A stretch of 34,539 nucleotides of DNA from a bacterium. GTDB taxonomy: Bacteria > Krumholzibacteriota > Krumholzibacteriia > LZORAL124-64-63. The stretch spans positions 1 through 34,539 of the forward strand of contig JAGRNP010000030.1 in assembly GCA_020440705.1 (NCBI GenBank). Reading direction: 5' to 3'. A program made the position numbers and the translations under genes. Below are positions 16,846-24,766 of the stretch, piece after piece. Within the stretch, counting starts at the first letter, position 1; the number at the start of each line of letters is the position of its first letter. Under the pieces are notes generated by a model that was given only the letters and a program-made list of their open reading frames with translations, had not been told where the DNA came from and did no database searches.

Positions 16846-17846
16846 TGAAGACGCCGCGCCCGGAACCGGCGGTGCGCCCGCCCCGCTTCCTGACCGATCC
16901 CCGCTTCGGCCTGGCGCTGCTGCTGGTGCTGATCGTCCCCTTCCTGGTGCCCATCCCCATGGAGCTGCGCCGGCACCCGATCATCGGGCCCCTGGGCAAC
17001 CAGGTGCACGTGGTGCTGATGGGCGTCTTCACCCTGCTGTTCTACTGGTGGGGACCGCTGCGCGGCCGGCTGCTCGGCAGCGCGCTCGCCACGGCCGGAC
17101 TCGGCGTGGCCATCGAGATCGTGCAGATGCCCCTCGGGCGCAGCGCCGCGGTCTTCGACGTCGTGCTCGACCTCGTCGGCGTCGCCATCATCTGCGGCTG
17201 GGTGATCTGGCGCGGCCACGGCCGCCGCGCCGGCCTCGTGCTGGCGGTCGCCGCCTTCCTGGTGGTGCCCTACCGCATCTACGACCTGCCCTTCGAGGCC
17301 GCCGCCTCCTACGCCGCCCGCGACTCGTTCCCGCTCCTGGCCGATCTCGAGGGCCGCCACGACCGCTGGCTGTGGCTCGGCAACGGCGCCCGGCTCGAGG
17401 TCGCCACGCCCGCCGACGGGCCGGGGCGGGTCGTGCGGGTGACGTCGAAACCCGACAGCCACTGGCCCGGCGCCGAGTTCCGCCACTTCCCCCACGACTG
17501 GTCGGCGGCCGACAGCCTGCTGATCGACCTGCGGCTCATGTCCGGCCCGGCGGAGACCCAGCGCATGGGCATCCGTCTCGACGACTTCGCGGGCCGCCAC
17601 GACGAGTCCTGGGTCGGCGTCGGCGCCGAGATCGGCCCGGCCTGGACGACGGTGCGCATCCCCCTGCGCGACCGCATGACCCGCAACGAGGCCGGCCCCA
17701 CCGGCCGCCCCTTCGACCTGCACGACGTCGACCGGGTCCTGGTCTTCGGGCACCGGCCCACCGGGCCGATCGTGTTCGAGGTGGACAACGTGCGGTTGAC
17801 CCTGGCGCCGCGGACCGGATTTGACCTCCCGTCGGACGATCCCTAA
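16845..17846 (+). CDS. VanZ-like membrane domain fused to a CIA30/galactose-binding-like domain
   Basis: 333 residues, start overlapping the preceding stop by one base (TGATG). The N-terminal half is a four-helix VanZ-like domain: a helix LALLLVLIVPFLVPIPMEL, then VHVVLMGVFTLLFYWWG, then IEIVQMPLGRSAAVFDVVLD and VGVAIICGWVIW, with the conserved Glu/Gln and Arg-x-Asp spacing of the family. The C-terminal half (about 145-325) is a soluble beta-sandwich of CIA30 or carbohydrate-binding type: WSAADSLLIDLRLM, MGIRLDDFAGRHDESWVG, WTTVRIPLRDRM and VDRVLVFGHRPTGPIVFEVD. Coupling to a GT2 enzyme suggests a role in polysaccharide assembly or binding at the outer face of the membrane; that role is inference. 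Confidence 0.85.
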   Translation: MKTPRPEPAVRPPRFLTDPRFGLALLLVLIVPFLVPIPMELRRHPIIGPLGNQVHVVLMGVFTLLFYWWGPLRGRLLGSALATAGLGVAIEIVQMPLGRSAAVFDVVLDLVGVAIICGWVIWRGHGRRAGLVLAVAAFLVVPYRIYDLPFEAAASYAARDSFPLLADLEGRHDRWLWLGNGARLEVATPADGPGRVVRVTSKPDSHWPGAEFRHFPHDWSAADSLLIDLRLMSGPAETQRMGIRLDDFAGRHDESWVGVGAEIGPAWTTVRIPLRDRMTRNEAGPTGRPFDLHDVDRVLVFGHRPTGPIVFEVDNVRLTLAPRTGFDLPSDDP

Positions 17847-17849
17847 CTT
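17821..17849 (+). promoter_or_regulatory. Candidate sigma70-type promoter for the large secreted-protein gene
   Basis: TTGACC (17821-17826) and TAACTT (17844-17849) are separated by 17 bases. The pair overlaps the end of the preceding gene and lies about 90 bases upstream of the ATG at 17941. The same -35 hexamer and spacing occur before the paralog at 20446. Confidence 0.45.
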
Positions 17850-17940
17850 CAAGCAGGAAACCGAATCCGGCCACGCCGGACGCGGCGGGCCGCGGGTCTT
17901 CTGCGACCCCATGCCTCACAGAAATTCAAGGGGGATATCC

Positions 17941-20148
17941 ATGCGCAAGTTCGTGATTGTGCCGGTTCGTCCGGCGAGTTCGGCCCTGTCCGTTCTCCTG
18001 CTGATCCTGGCCGGATTGGTGGGAGCGACCGGGGCCGTGGCCGACGCGGCCGACGCCGGCTGCGAGATCATGCCGGCATCCGTCGACTTCGGTGACGTGA
18101 CCCTGGGCAACGTGGCCTTCGAACTCGTCGTCGTGCGCAACGTCGGCGACGTCGTGCTCCATCTCGATCCGTCGTCCGACCACCCCTCCTTCGTCCCGTC
18201 GCTCGACACGAACGACCTGGCGCCCGGCGAGCAGGCCGTGCTCGAGATCCGCTTCCAGCCGTTCCTGCCCATCGTCAGCCAGTCCGGAACGATCGACCTC
18301 GGCCCGGGGGCGTGCGCGCCGATCCCGGTCGTCGGTCGCGGCATCCCCATCACCGGCATCGATCTCCTCGGCATCTACTGGGACGACCAGTTCGGCGTCG
18401 CCCATGGCGAAGTGGGCCTGGTGCCCACGCAGCTGCCCGGCTATCTGGTGCTGAAGAGCCCGACGCCGGCCGCGGGACTCGCCGGCTGGGAGGCGCGGGT
18501 CGAGCCGACCGCGCCGGGTGCCGAACTCGTCGACTGGCAGCTTCGCGGCGGCGGCGTCAACGCGGGTCTCGCGCCCGACTTCCTCGTCGCCCTCGCCTCG
18601 CCCCTGCCCGGCGCCGACATCTACGTGCTGGCCGAGTTCAGCGCGCTGATCTCCCTGCCGGACACCCGGCACGAGTTCCGCGTCGGCGCCCCGGACGGCG
18701 CCAGCCTGCCCGGCCAGATGTCCTGGTCCGAACCCGACGGCGGCCCGCGCCACGCCATGAACCCGGTCCTCGCCGGCGGCGTCGTCGCCAGCGTGACCCA
18801 CGACACGGAACCCGACTGCGGCTTCCTGCATCGCGTGGTCGACTTCGGCCCCATGGCCGTCGGTTCGCGGGCCACGATCAACGACTGGGTCAGCAACGGC
18901 ACCAGCCAGGAGATCGTCATCACCCCGAGCTGCGACCACCCGGACATCTCGATCGAGACGCGGGTGGCGGTCATCCCGCCCGGCGGGCAGGGCTACTTCA
19001 CGATCCACTTCGCGCCCAGCGCCACGGGGGTCCTCGACGCGGTCGTCGACCTCGGCACCGACGTCTGCGACGACGTCATCGTGCTGGGCGAAGCCACGCC
19101 GGCACCTCCCGGCGGGGCCGACCAGATCGGCGTCTTCTGGGACGCGGAGCACACCGAGACGAATCTGCTGCTGGACGGCTCGACGCCCGTCGTGTCGGGC
19201 TACCTCGTGCTCGCCCATCCCGGCGCACCCGGCGGCGTCTCCGGCTGGGAATGCCGCCTCGAGATCGTCGGATCCGGCGTCCTGGCGAACACGGCCTTCA
19301 GCGGGCAGTTCGTCAACGTCGGCATTGCCCCGGACTACGTGGTCGGCCTCGCCAGCCCGTTGCCCTACACCGACGACGTGGTGCTGGCCCAGCTCGATTT
19401 CCTGACCCTCGATCCGTTCGGAGCGACGCTCATTTCGCTGCTCCCGACGAGCGTCCCCGGGGTTCCGGGGCAGATGAACTGGGTGAGCGGGGCGGACACC
19501 GACTTCCTGCGCCGCATGCTGCCGGCGACGGGGCGCGATCTGGTCGCGACCATCAACGGGGAAGCTCCGGTCGCCGTGAGTCTGCCGACGCCCTCCGTCC
19601 TCGGCCGCGACCGCTCCGTCGAGCTGAGCTGGCGGGTCGCGTCCGGCGACTGGGACGGGTTCCATGTCTACCGGCGCGCCTCCGACGGGATCCCCGAACG
19701 TCGGACCGCCGCGGCCCTCGCCCCCGCGCCCGCGGGTCTCGTCTTCCACGACGACCTGTCGGACGCCGTCCCCGGCACCCGCCTCTTCTACAGCTACGCC
19801 GCCCTGAAGGACGGCGTCGAACTCGGCCGCAGCGCCGAGGTGGAGATCCTGGCGCCCGAGCTGCCGGCCTTCGCGACGAGGCTGCAGCCCAACGTCCCCA
19901 ACCCCTTCAACCCGGCCACCGAGATCCGCTTCGAGCTCGGTCGCGCGCAGAAGGTCGACGTGAAGATCTACGACGTCACCGGCCGCCTCGTGCGCACGCT
20001 CGTCGACGAATCCCGCGCCGCCGGACCCCACGCCGAAATGTGGCAGGGCCGCGACGACGCCGGCCGTCCCGTCGCCAGCGGCGCCTACTACGTCCGGCTC
20101 ATCACCGCAGACGGTGTCGACAACCGCAAGATCATGCTCTTGAAGTGA
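17941..20148 (+). CDS. Large secreted multidomain protein with FlgD-like tail (paralog A)
   Basis: 735 residues; the ATG at 17941 follows AGGGGGAT. After a signal peptide (ending near 38, VADAADAG) the domains are: an ASH/HYDIN-like (choice-of-anchor-D type) Ig domain (about 39-135: SVDFGDVTLGN, LAPGEQAVLEIRF), an unnamed domain beginning LLGIYWDDQ (about 140-288), a second ASH-like domain beginning CGFLHRVVDFGPMAVGS (about 291-388), a second unnamed domain beginning QIGVFWDAEHTETNL (about 392-540), an Fn3-like domain (SVELSWRVASGDWDGFHVYR, about 558-640) and a FlgD-like tail from about 648 with VPNPFNPATEIRFEL. Each repeat pair carries GYLVL, GWE(A/C)R and ASPLP motifs. Probably surface-displayed or released; no enzymatic motif is visible. 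The last 402 bp of the locus are nearly identical to those of the paralog at 20446. Confidence 0.9.
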   Translation: MRKFVIVPVRPASSALSVLLLILAGLVGATGAVADAADAGCEIMPASVDFGDVTLGNVAFELVVVRNVGDVVLHLDPSSDHPSFVPSLDTNDLAPGEQAVLEIRFQPFLPIVSQSGTIDLGPGACAPIPVVGRGIPITGIDLLGIYWDDQFGVAHGEVGLVPTQLPGYLVLKSPTPAAGLAGWEARVEPTAPGAELVDWQLRGGGVNAGLAPDFLVALASPLPGADIYVLAEFSALISLPDTRHEFRVGAPDGASLPGQMSWSEPDGGPRHAMNPVLAGGVVASVTHDTEPDCGFLHRVVDFGPMAVGSRATINDWVSNGTSQEIVITPSCDHPDISIETRVAVIPPGGQGYFTIHFAPSATGVLDAVVDLGTDVCDDVIVLGEATPAPPGGADQIGVFWDAEHTETNLLLDGSTPVVSGYLVLAHPGAPGGVSGWECRLEIVGSGVLANTAFSGQFVNVGIAPDYVVGLASPLPYTDDVVLAQLDFLTLDPFGATLISLLPTSVPGVPGQMNWVSGADTDFLRRMLPATGRDLVATINGEAPVAVSLPTPSVLGRDRSVELSWRVASGDWDGFHVYRRASDGIPERRTAAALAPAPAGLVFHDDLSDAVPGTRLFYSYAALKDGVELGRSAEVEILAPELPAFATRLQPNVPNPFNPATEIRFELGRAQKVDVKIYDVTGRLVRTLVDESRAAGPHAEMWQGRDDAGRPVASGAYYVRLITADGVDNRKIMLLK

Positions 20149-20283
20149 GATATCGAAGGCGCCCTCGCCTCCGTTCGGAAGTGTTCGCGAGGGCTTCACC
20201 GCACACGCAAAGAGAGGGCCCCCTGGGCCCTCTCTTCTTCTCATGCCGTCCCCCGAGCGCCTCTTCCGAACGGAGGCGCGGGC
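19882..20283 (+). repeat. 402-bp tail repeat, copy 1
   Basis: Direct repeat of 22408-22809 at equal length. By eye the 267 coding bases differ at only five positions, all silent, while the genes upstream of this point are clearly diverged. It covers the FlgD-like domain, the stop codon, a 12-base spacer that does differ, and the inverted-repeat element at 20161-20283. Confidence 0.9.
20161..20283 (+). terminator. Nested inverted-repeat element with terminator-like core, copy 1
   Basis: The outer arms are 21 bases long (20161-20181 and 20263-20283) and complementary with one mismatch. Inside is a perfect 12-bp stem with a 3-base loop (AAGAGAGGGCCC at 20210-20221 pairing with 20225-20236) followed by a T/C-rich run. 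GCCCTCGC at the start of the left arm can alternatively pair with GCGAGGGC at 20187-20194. It begins 12 bases after the stop codon of the gene at 17941 and probably ends its transcript. Confidence 0.75.
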
Positions 20284-20308
20284 CCGGATCCCGCGTCACG
20301 AGACCGGT

Positions 20309-20337
20309 TTGACCGACAGCCCCCCACACCCTATTCT
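20309..20337 (+). promoter_or_regulatory. Candidate sigma70-type promoter of the second large secreted-protein gene
   Basis: TTGACC (20309-20314) and TATTCT (20332-20337) are 17 bases apart, the best promoter match in the window. It lies just after the inverted-repeat element and about 110 bases upstream of the ATG at 20446, so paralog B should have its own transcript. Confidence 0.6.
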
Positions 20338-20445
20338 CATGCATGGACCGCCACCCTGCCTCGCGGTCCGCAACCGGCGCGGTCCCACCTCACCAGGACC
20401 ATCCCGCCCGTCTCCGGAAAGCTGCCATTCCAAAGGGGGATCACC

Positions 20446-22674
20446 ATGACTGGTCGCAGGAGTCTACCCATACGTTCCGTCGCGCATCCTTTCGCCGCCG
20501 CCCTGGTCGCCGTGCTGGCGACGCTCCTCGGCCTGCACGGGGCACCCGTCGCATGCGGCGCCGAGGCCGACGCCACGTGCGTCCTTTCCACCGACGAGCT
20601 CTTTTTCATGCCCATACCCGCCGGGTCGTCCGGGTTCGAGACGGTCGTCGTGACCAACGCGGGCGACGCCGATCTGGTCCTGGACCCGCGGAGCAACCAG
20701 CCGGAGTTCATCGTCGCACCAGGACCGATCGTGATCGCCCCGGGCGGCGAAGCCTCGATCTCCGTGGAGTTCGTGGCGCCGGTCACCTGGAACTGGTATG
20801 AAGGTTGGATCGATCTCGGGGCCGACGCCTGCGGGGGCCTGGCGGTCTACGGGTGGAGCCTCGGGCGGACCGAGTCCGACCTGTTGGCGGCGTACTGGGA
20901 CGAGAGACACTTCGGCTACTTCGATGTCGAGATCCACACCGTTCCGGCCACGATTCCCGGCTACCTGGTGCTGCACCGGCCCAGCCTGATCGGCAACATC
21001 GACGGCTGGGAGTGCCGGGTCGAACCGACGGCCCCCGGTCTCGATCTGATCGGCTGGGAGCTCGCCGGCGGTGGCGTGAACCTGGCCAGCATGCCCGATC
21101 TCGTCGTCAGCCTCGAGTCGCCGCTGCCCACCGCCGACGACGTGGTGCTGGCGACTTTCGAGGCCGTCGTCTCCATACCCGGAATGCAGCACGTGATCGG
21201 CGCCTCTCCCGTGAGCGACCCGGTCCTGCCCGGGCAGATGTCCTGGTACTCCGAGAGCGCCGACCAGCACGTCGCCATGTCGACCATCCGCTTCGACGAC
21301 TCCATCGGCTCGATCCTCCACGATGCGGCTCCGGACTGCATCCGGAATTCGTTCGGGATCGACTTCGGGCCGCTCGCCGTCGGCGGCGAAGTGCGGACCT
21401 CGGTGCGGATCGACAACCCGACCGTCCAGCCGATGCCGCTGAATCCGACCTGCGATGCCGAGGGGATCCGTTTTTCGTTGTCCCGCACCGAAATCCCGCC
21501 CTACTCGGCGACCACCCTGGAAGTCATCTACGCACCGGGGGTCGAAGGCATCCTCGATTCGGTCGTCGACCTCGGGCTCTCCGCCTGCCCGGGCGTTCCG
21601 CTCACGGGCATCGCCACGCCGGCGGTTCCCGGGGGCGTCGACCAGCTCGGCATCTACTTCGACGAGGCCCACGGCGCGACCAACATCGATCCGGACGGAG
21701 TGCTCCCCTTCGTCCCCGGATACCTGGTCCTGAAGAGCGCCAGCACCACCGGCGGCCTGGGCGGTTGGCAGTGCCGGGTCCAGGTCGACGGGCCGGCCGA
21801 GTTCGTGGGCCTCGAGGTCCCGGGGCGCGCCACGATCTTCAGAACTCTGCCGGATGTCGTCGTCAGCTACCTGGAACCCCGGCCCTACGGCGCGGAGATC
21901 CTGCTGGCCAGCCTGTACTTCATGGTGGACGACCCCCACGCATATTCGGAGATCTCGTTGCTGCCGCACGCCGATCAGCGTCCGGAGGAGCCCATGTACT
22001 GGATGAACCGGCCCTTCGGCCTCGGGCCCCGGATCACCATGTTCCCCGCCACCGGCCAGCCGCTCGTAGCGACCATCAACGGCGAGGGGACGGTCGCCGT
22101 GCAGCTGCCGACCCCTTCGGCGCACCGGCAGGCCCGGCAGGTCGAGTTGAGCTGGCACGTCTCCGGCGAGGAGTGGAGCGGTTTCCACGTCTACCGCCGC
22201 CTCGGGGTCGACGGCGCCGCCGAACGCCGCACGGATCAGCCCCTGACCGGACACAACGGCGCCCTCGCGTTCGTGGACGATCTGGCCGGACTGCCCGGGG
22301 GCGGAGCGGTCTTCTACAGCTACGCCGCCCTGCAGGACGGGGTCGAGAAAGCCCGCAGCGCCGAGGTCGAAATCGACCTCGCCGACCTGCCCGTGGCCCG
22401 GACCGGGCTGCAGCCCAACGTCCCCAACCCTTTCAATCCGGCCACCGAGATCCGCTTCGAGCTCGGCCGCGCGCAGAAGGTCGACGTGAAGATCTACGAC
22501 GTCACCGGCCGCCTCGTGCGCACGCTCGTCGATGAATCCCGCGCCGCCGGACCCCACGCCGAAATGTGGCAGGGTCGCGACGACGCCGGCCGTCCCGTCG
22601 CCAGCGGCGCCTACTACGTCCGGCTCATCACCGCAGACGGTGTCGACAACCGCAAGATCATGCTCTTGAAGTGA
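20446..22674 (+). CDS. Large secreted multidomain protein with FlgD-like tail (paralog B)
   Basis: 742 residues; the ATG at 20446 follows AAGGGGGATC. It has the same order as the gene at 17941: signal peptide (about 1-40), ASH/HYDIN-like domain (about 42-140, VLSTDELFFMPIPAGSSGFE), unnamed domain beginning LLAAYWDERHFGYFD (about 146-294), second ASH-like domain (FGIDFGPLAVGGEVRTS, about 298-392), second unnamed domain beginning QLGIYFDEAHGATNI (about 397-545), an Fn3-like domain (VELSWHVSGEEWSGFHVYRR) and a FlgD-like tail from about residue 655. Outside the tail the two proteins share motifs and spacing but much of the sequence has changed, so the duplication is old. A role in surface structure or adhesion is plausible; no catalytic motif is seen. 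A good promoter candidate precedes it. Confidence 0.9.
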   Translation: MTGRRSLPIRSVAHPFAAALVAVLATLLGLHGAPVACGAEADATCVLSTDELFFMPIPAGSSGFETVVVTNAGDADLVLDPRSNQPEFIVAPGPIVIAPGGEASISVEFVAPVTWNWYEGWIDLGADACGGLAVYGWSLGRTESDLLAAYWDERHFGYFDVEIHTVPATIPGYLVLHRPSLIGNIDGWECRVEPTAPGLDLIGWELAGGGVNLASMPDLVVSLESPLPTADDVVLATFEAVVSIPGMQHVIGASPVSDPVLPGQMSWYSESADQHVAMSTIRFDDSIGSILHDAAPDCIRNSFGIDFGPLAVGGEVRTSVRIDNPTVQPMPLNPTCDAEGIRFSLSRTEIPPYSATTLEVIYAPGVEGILDSVVDLGLSACPGVPLTGIATPAVPGGVDQLGIYFDEAHGATNIDPDGVLPFVPGYLVLKSASTTGGLGGWQCRVQVDGPAEFVGLEVPGRATIFRTLPDVVVSYLEPRPYGAEILLASLYFMVDDPHAYSEISLLPHADQRPEEPMYWMNRPFGLGPRITMFPATGQPLVATINGEGTVAVQLPTPSAHRQARQVELSWHVSGEEWSGFHVYRRLGVDGAAERRTDQPLTGHNGALAFVDDLAGLPGGGAVFYSYAALQDGVEKARSAEVEIDLADLPVARTGLQPNVPNPFNPATEIRFELGRAQKVDVKIYDVTGRLVRTLVDESRAAGPHAEMWQGRDDAGRPVASGAYYVRLITADGVDNRKIMLLK

Positions 22675-22809
22675 GATGAAACAGGCGCCCTCGCCTCCGT
22701 TCGGAAGTGTTCGCGAGGGCCTCACCGCACAAGCAAAGAGAGGGCCCCCTGGGCCCTCTCTTCATCTCATGCCGTCCCCCGAGCGCCGCTTCCGAACGGA
22801 GGCGAGGGC
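22408..22809 (+). repeat. 402-bp tail repeat, copy 2
   Basis: Partner of 19882-20283, same length and order of parts. It runs to 22809, 12 bases short of the sodB stop codon, and similarity ends there on both sides. Confidence 0.9.
22687..22809 (+). terminator. Nested inverted-repeat element with terminator-like core, copy 2
   Basis: Outer arms of 21 bases (22687-22707 and 22789-22809) are perfectly complementary. The core is a 12-bp stem with a CCT loop (22736-22747 with 22751-22762). The alternative partner GCGAGGGC of the left arm is at 22713-22720. It separates paralog B from the convergent sodB gene and could serve both directions. It differs from copy 1 at about five positions. Confidence 0.75.
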
Positions 22810-22821
22810 CCGCCGGGAACC

Positions 22822-23406
22822 CTACGAACCGAAGTGCTCGGCCGCCTTCTCCCAGTTCACGACGTTCCACCACGCATCGATGTACGCGGGGCGGGCGTTG
22901 CGCTTGTCGACGTAGTAGGCGTGCTCCCACACGTCGATGGTCAGGACCGGCGTCTTGCCGCTGGTCAGGGCGCTCTCGGCGTCGTCGGTGTTCAGGATCT
23001 CCAGCTTGCCGCCGCCGTCCTTCACCAGCCAGGTCCAGCCCGAACCGAAGTTGGTGGCCGCGGCGTTGCTGAACTTCTCCTTGAACTCGGCGAAGCTGCC
23101 GAAGGCGGCGTTGATGGCGTCGGCCAGGGCGCCCTTGGGCTCGCCGCCGCCGTTGGGGCTCATGCCGAAGAAGTAGAACGTGTGGTTCCACACCTGGGCC
23201 GCGTTGTTGAACAGGCCGCCCCGGGGCGCGGTCTTGACGATGTCCTCGAGGGACTTGTTCGCGAACTCGGTGCCCTCGATGAGCTTGTTCAGGTTGTTGA
23301 CGTAGGCCTGATGGTGCTTGCCGTGGTGGTACTCGAGGGTCTCGGCCGAGATGTGGGGCTCGAGACCGTTCTTCGCGTACGGAAGTTCGGGCAGAACGTG
23401 GGCCAT
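22822..23406 (-). CDS. sodB: Iron superoxide dismutase
   Basis: 194 residues; the ATG at 23406 has AAGGAGATC upstream, which excludes longer starts. It is a full-length Fe/Mn-type SOD that converts superoxide to peroxide and oxygen in the cytoplasm. The four metal ligands are in place: His27 (EYHHGKHH), His75 (QVWNHTFYFF), Asp158 and His162 (TIDVWEHAYY). The active-site glutamine is Gln71, just before VWNH, and the AAATNFGSGWTWLV block is present; both are typical of the iron form rather than the manganese form, although cambialistic enzymes exist. A TGA-N9-TCA palindrome at 23484-23498, about 80 bases upstream, resembles a Fur-type box. It is monocistronic, facing the repeat element of the preceding gene. 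Confidence 0.95.
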   Translation of the reverse strand: MAHVLPELPYAKNGLEPHISAETLEYHHGKHHQAYVNNLNKLIEGTEFANKSLEDIVKTAPRGGLFNNAAQVWNHTFYFFGMSPNGGGEPKGALADAINAAFGSFAEFKEKFSNAAATNFGSGWTWLVKDGGGKLEILNTDDAESALTSGKTPVLTIDVWEHAYYVDKRNARPAYIDAWWNVVNWEKAAEHFGS

Positions 23407-23545
23407 GGCTTGATCTCCTTGGCTGGTGACAGCGTTCGTGCTGCTGCGGAAAAAGGCCGTCCGGCGATTCCCGTCGGCCCCGTTGAAAGCGATTCTCAGG
23501 CAGGATAAGGGCAAGCTCCGGGCCCCGCAACCGGCACGCGGCGCG

Positions 23546-24376
23546 TCAGGCCTCGCCCACGGCCGTCAGGACGGTGATGCGCCCTTCGCGCAGGTTGCGA
23601 CCCAGGTTGCGGCTCTTGAGGCCGGCGTCCGGCCCCATGACCAGACCCAGATGCGGACGCGGCCCCCGCGGCGGGGCGTCGGGTCGCGGCGCGGCGGCCA
23701 CGCCGTCGAGCCAGGCGACCGCCGCGGCGGTCGAGTCGTCGCGCCGGGTGATGGTGAAACCGGCCGCGGCGAAGACACCGAGCAGTTCGTCCGGCGTCAG
23801 CAGGTGGCTGTGGGCGGGCGCGCTGGCCCAGGGCACGGGCAGGTGGACCGGTCCGCCCGGCCCGCGACACACCTCGTACAGCAGCACCTTCCCCCCCGGT
23901 CGCAGCACGCGCCGCACCTCGGCCGCGACGCCGGCCTTGTCGGCGACGTTGGCCAGGGTGTGCTGGAACCAGGCCCGATCGAAGCTGCCGGCCGGGAACG
24001 GCAGTTCGGCCATGTCGCCCACATGGAACGCCACGCGGTCGGACAGGCCCACCAACCCGGTCAGCAGGGTCGCCGCGCCACAGAAGCCGGGCACCAGTTC
24101 GAGTCCCGTCACGCGGCAGCCGGAGAGGTCGGCCAGGCGCCGCGCCGGCCCGCCGAGCCCCGCACCCAGATCGAGCACGTGGGAGGCCGGCGACAGGTCG
24201 GCCAGGGCCGCCAGCTCGCGGGTCGCGTCCGCACCGCGGATGTGGAATTCGTCGAGCAGGGCGAGGTCGTCGAGGGTGAGCCGGTCGGGATCGAGGCCCT
24301 GCCCGCGCAGGGCCGCCAGGATGCGCGTCGCCAGGTCGGGCTGATCATAGTGGTCGAGCAGGGAGATGTCGGTCAT
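23546..24376 (-). CDS. Class I SAM-dependent methyltransferase
   Basis: 276 residues from the ATG at 24376. The N-terminal part has the small-molecule methyltransferase pattern LTLDDLALLDEFHIRGADAT, followed by motif I VLDLGAGLGGPAR (from residue 67), an acidic end of strand 2 (GLELVPGF), FHVGDMAELPFPAGSFDRAW (motifs II-III region) and LRPGGKVLLYEVCRG. The C-terminal third contains PAHSHLLTPDELLGVFAAAGF, a usual feature of sarcosine/ubiquinone-type enzymes. The substrate is not evident. It is divergent from the ABM-domain gene with only 74 bases between their starts, so the two may be co-regulated. Confidence 0.9.
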   Translation of the reverse strand: MTDISLLDHYDQPDLATRILAALRGQGLDPDRLTLDDLALLDEFHIRGADATRELAALADLSPASHVLDLGAGLGGPARRLADLSGCRVTGLELVPGFCGAATLLTGLVGLSDRVAFHVGDMAELPFPAGSFDRAWFQHTLANVADKAGVAAEVRRVLRPGGKVLLYEVCRGPGGPVHLPVPWASAPAHSHLLTPDELLGVFAAAGFTITRRDDSTAAAVAWLDGVAAAPRPDAPPRGPRPHLGLVMGPDAGLKSRNLGRNLREGRITVLTAVGEA

Positions 24377-24450
24377 CGGTCTTGACCCCGCGCGGACGGC
24401 CGTTAAGATCCGCCCCGATCGTTTCCATTCCACCGGAAAAGGAGCCCGAC

Positions 24451-24762
24451 GTGTCCACCGCCGCCAAGCCCCTGACCATCGTCGCCATCTTCGAGGCCGT
24501 CGCCGGCCGCGAGGACGAGCTCGCCGCCGCCCTCGCCGCCCTGGTCGCGCCCACCCGCGCCGAGGACGGTTGCCTCGACTACGACCTGCACCGCGACCTC
24601 GAGCGGCCCGGCCGCTTCCTCTTCTACGAGAACTGGACGACCCGCGCCGCGTGGAACGCCCACATGGAATCGCCCCACCTGCGCCGCCACAGGGAGACCT
24701 CGCCGCCCCTGGTCGCCCGGGCCGAGATCCTGCAGATGGAGCCCACCGAAGGTCCGGACTAG
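24451..24762 (+). CDS. Antibiotic biosynthesis monooxygenase (ABM) domain protein
   Basis: 103 residues. The start is taken as the GTG at 24451 because AAGGAG stands 6 bases upstream; a longer frame from 24382 has no conserved sequence. It is a single ferredoxin-like ABM domain of about 95 residues, with LTIVAIFEAVAGREDELAAA, then LVAPTRAEDGCLDYDLHRD, FLFYENWTTRAAWNAHMES and a closing strand. Members include cofactor-free quinol monooxygenases such as YgiN and many proteins with no known substrate, so the specific activity is open. Its stop is 4 bases from that of the convergent SUI1-family gene. Confidence 0.9.
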   Translation: MSTAAKPLTIVAIFEAVAGREDELAAALAALVAPTRAEDGCLDYDLHRDLERPGRFLFYENWTTRAAWNAHMESPHLRRHRETSPPLVARAEILQMEPTEGPD

Positions 24763-24766
24763 CCGC

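Noticed and set aside
20161-22809. The two 123-bp inverted-repeat elements as independent transposon insertions
   Set aside because: Both are at the same distance from the same gene end and share flanking similarity with the tail repeat, so they were copied together with it; independent insertion is not needed.
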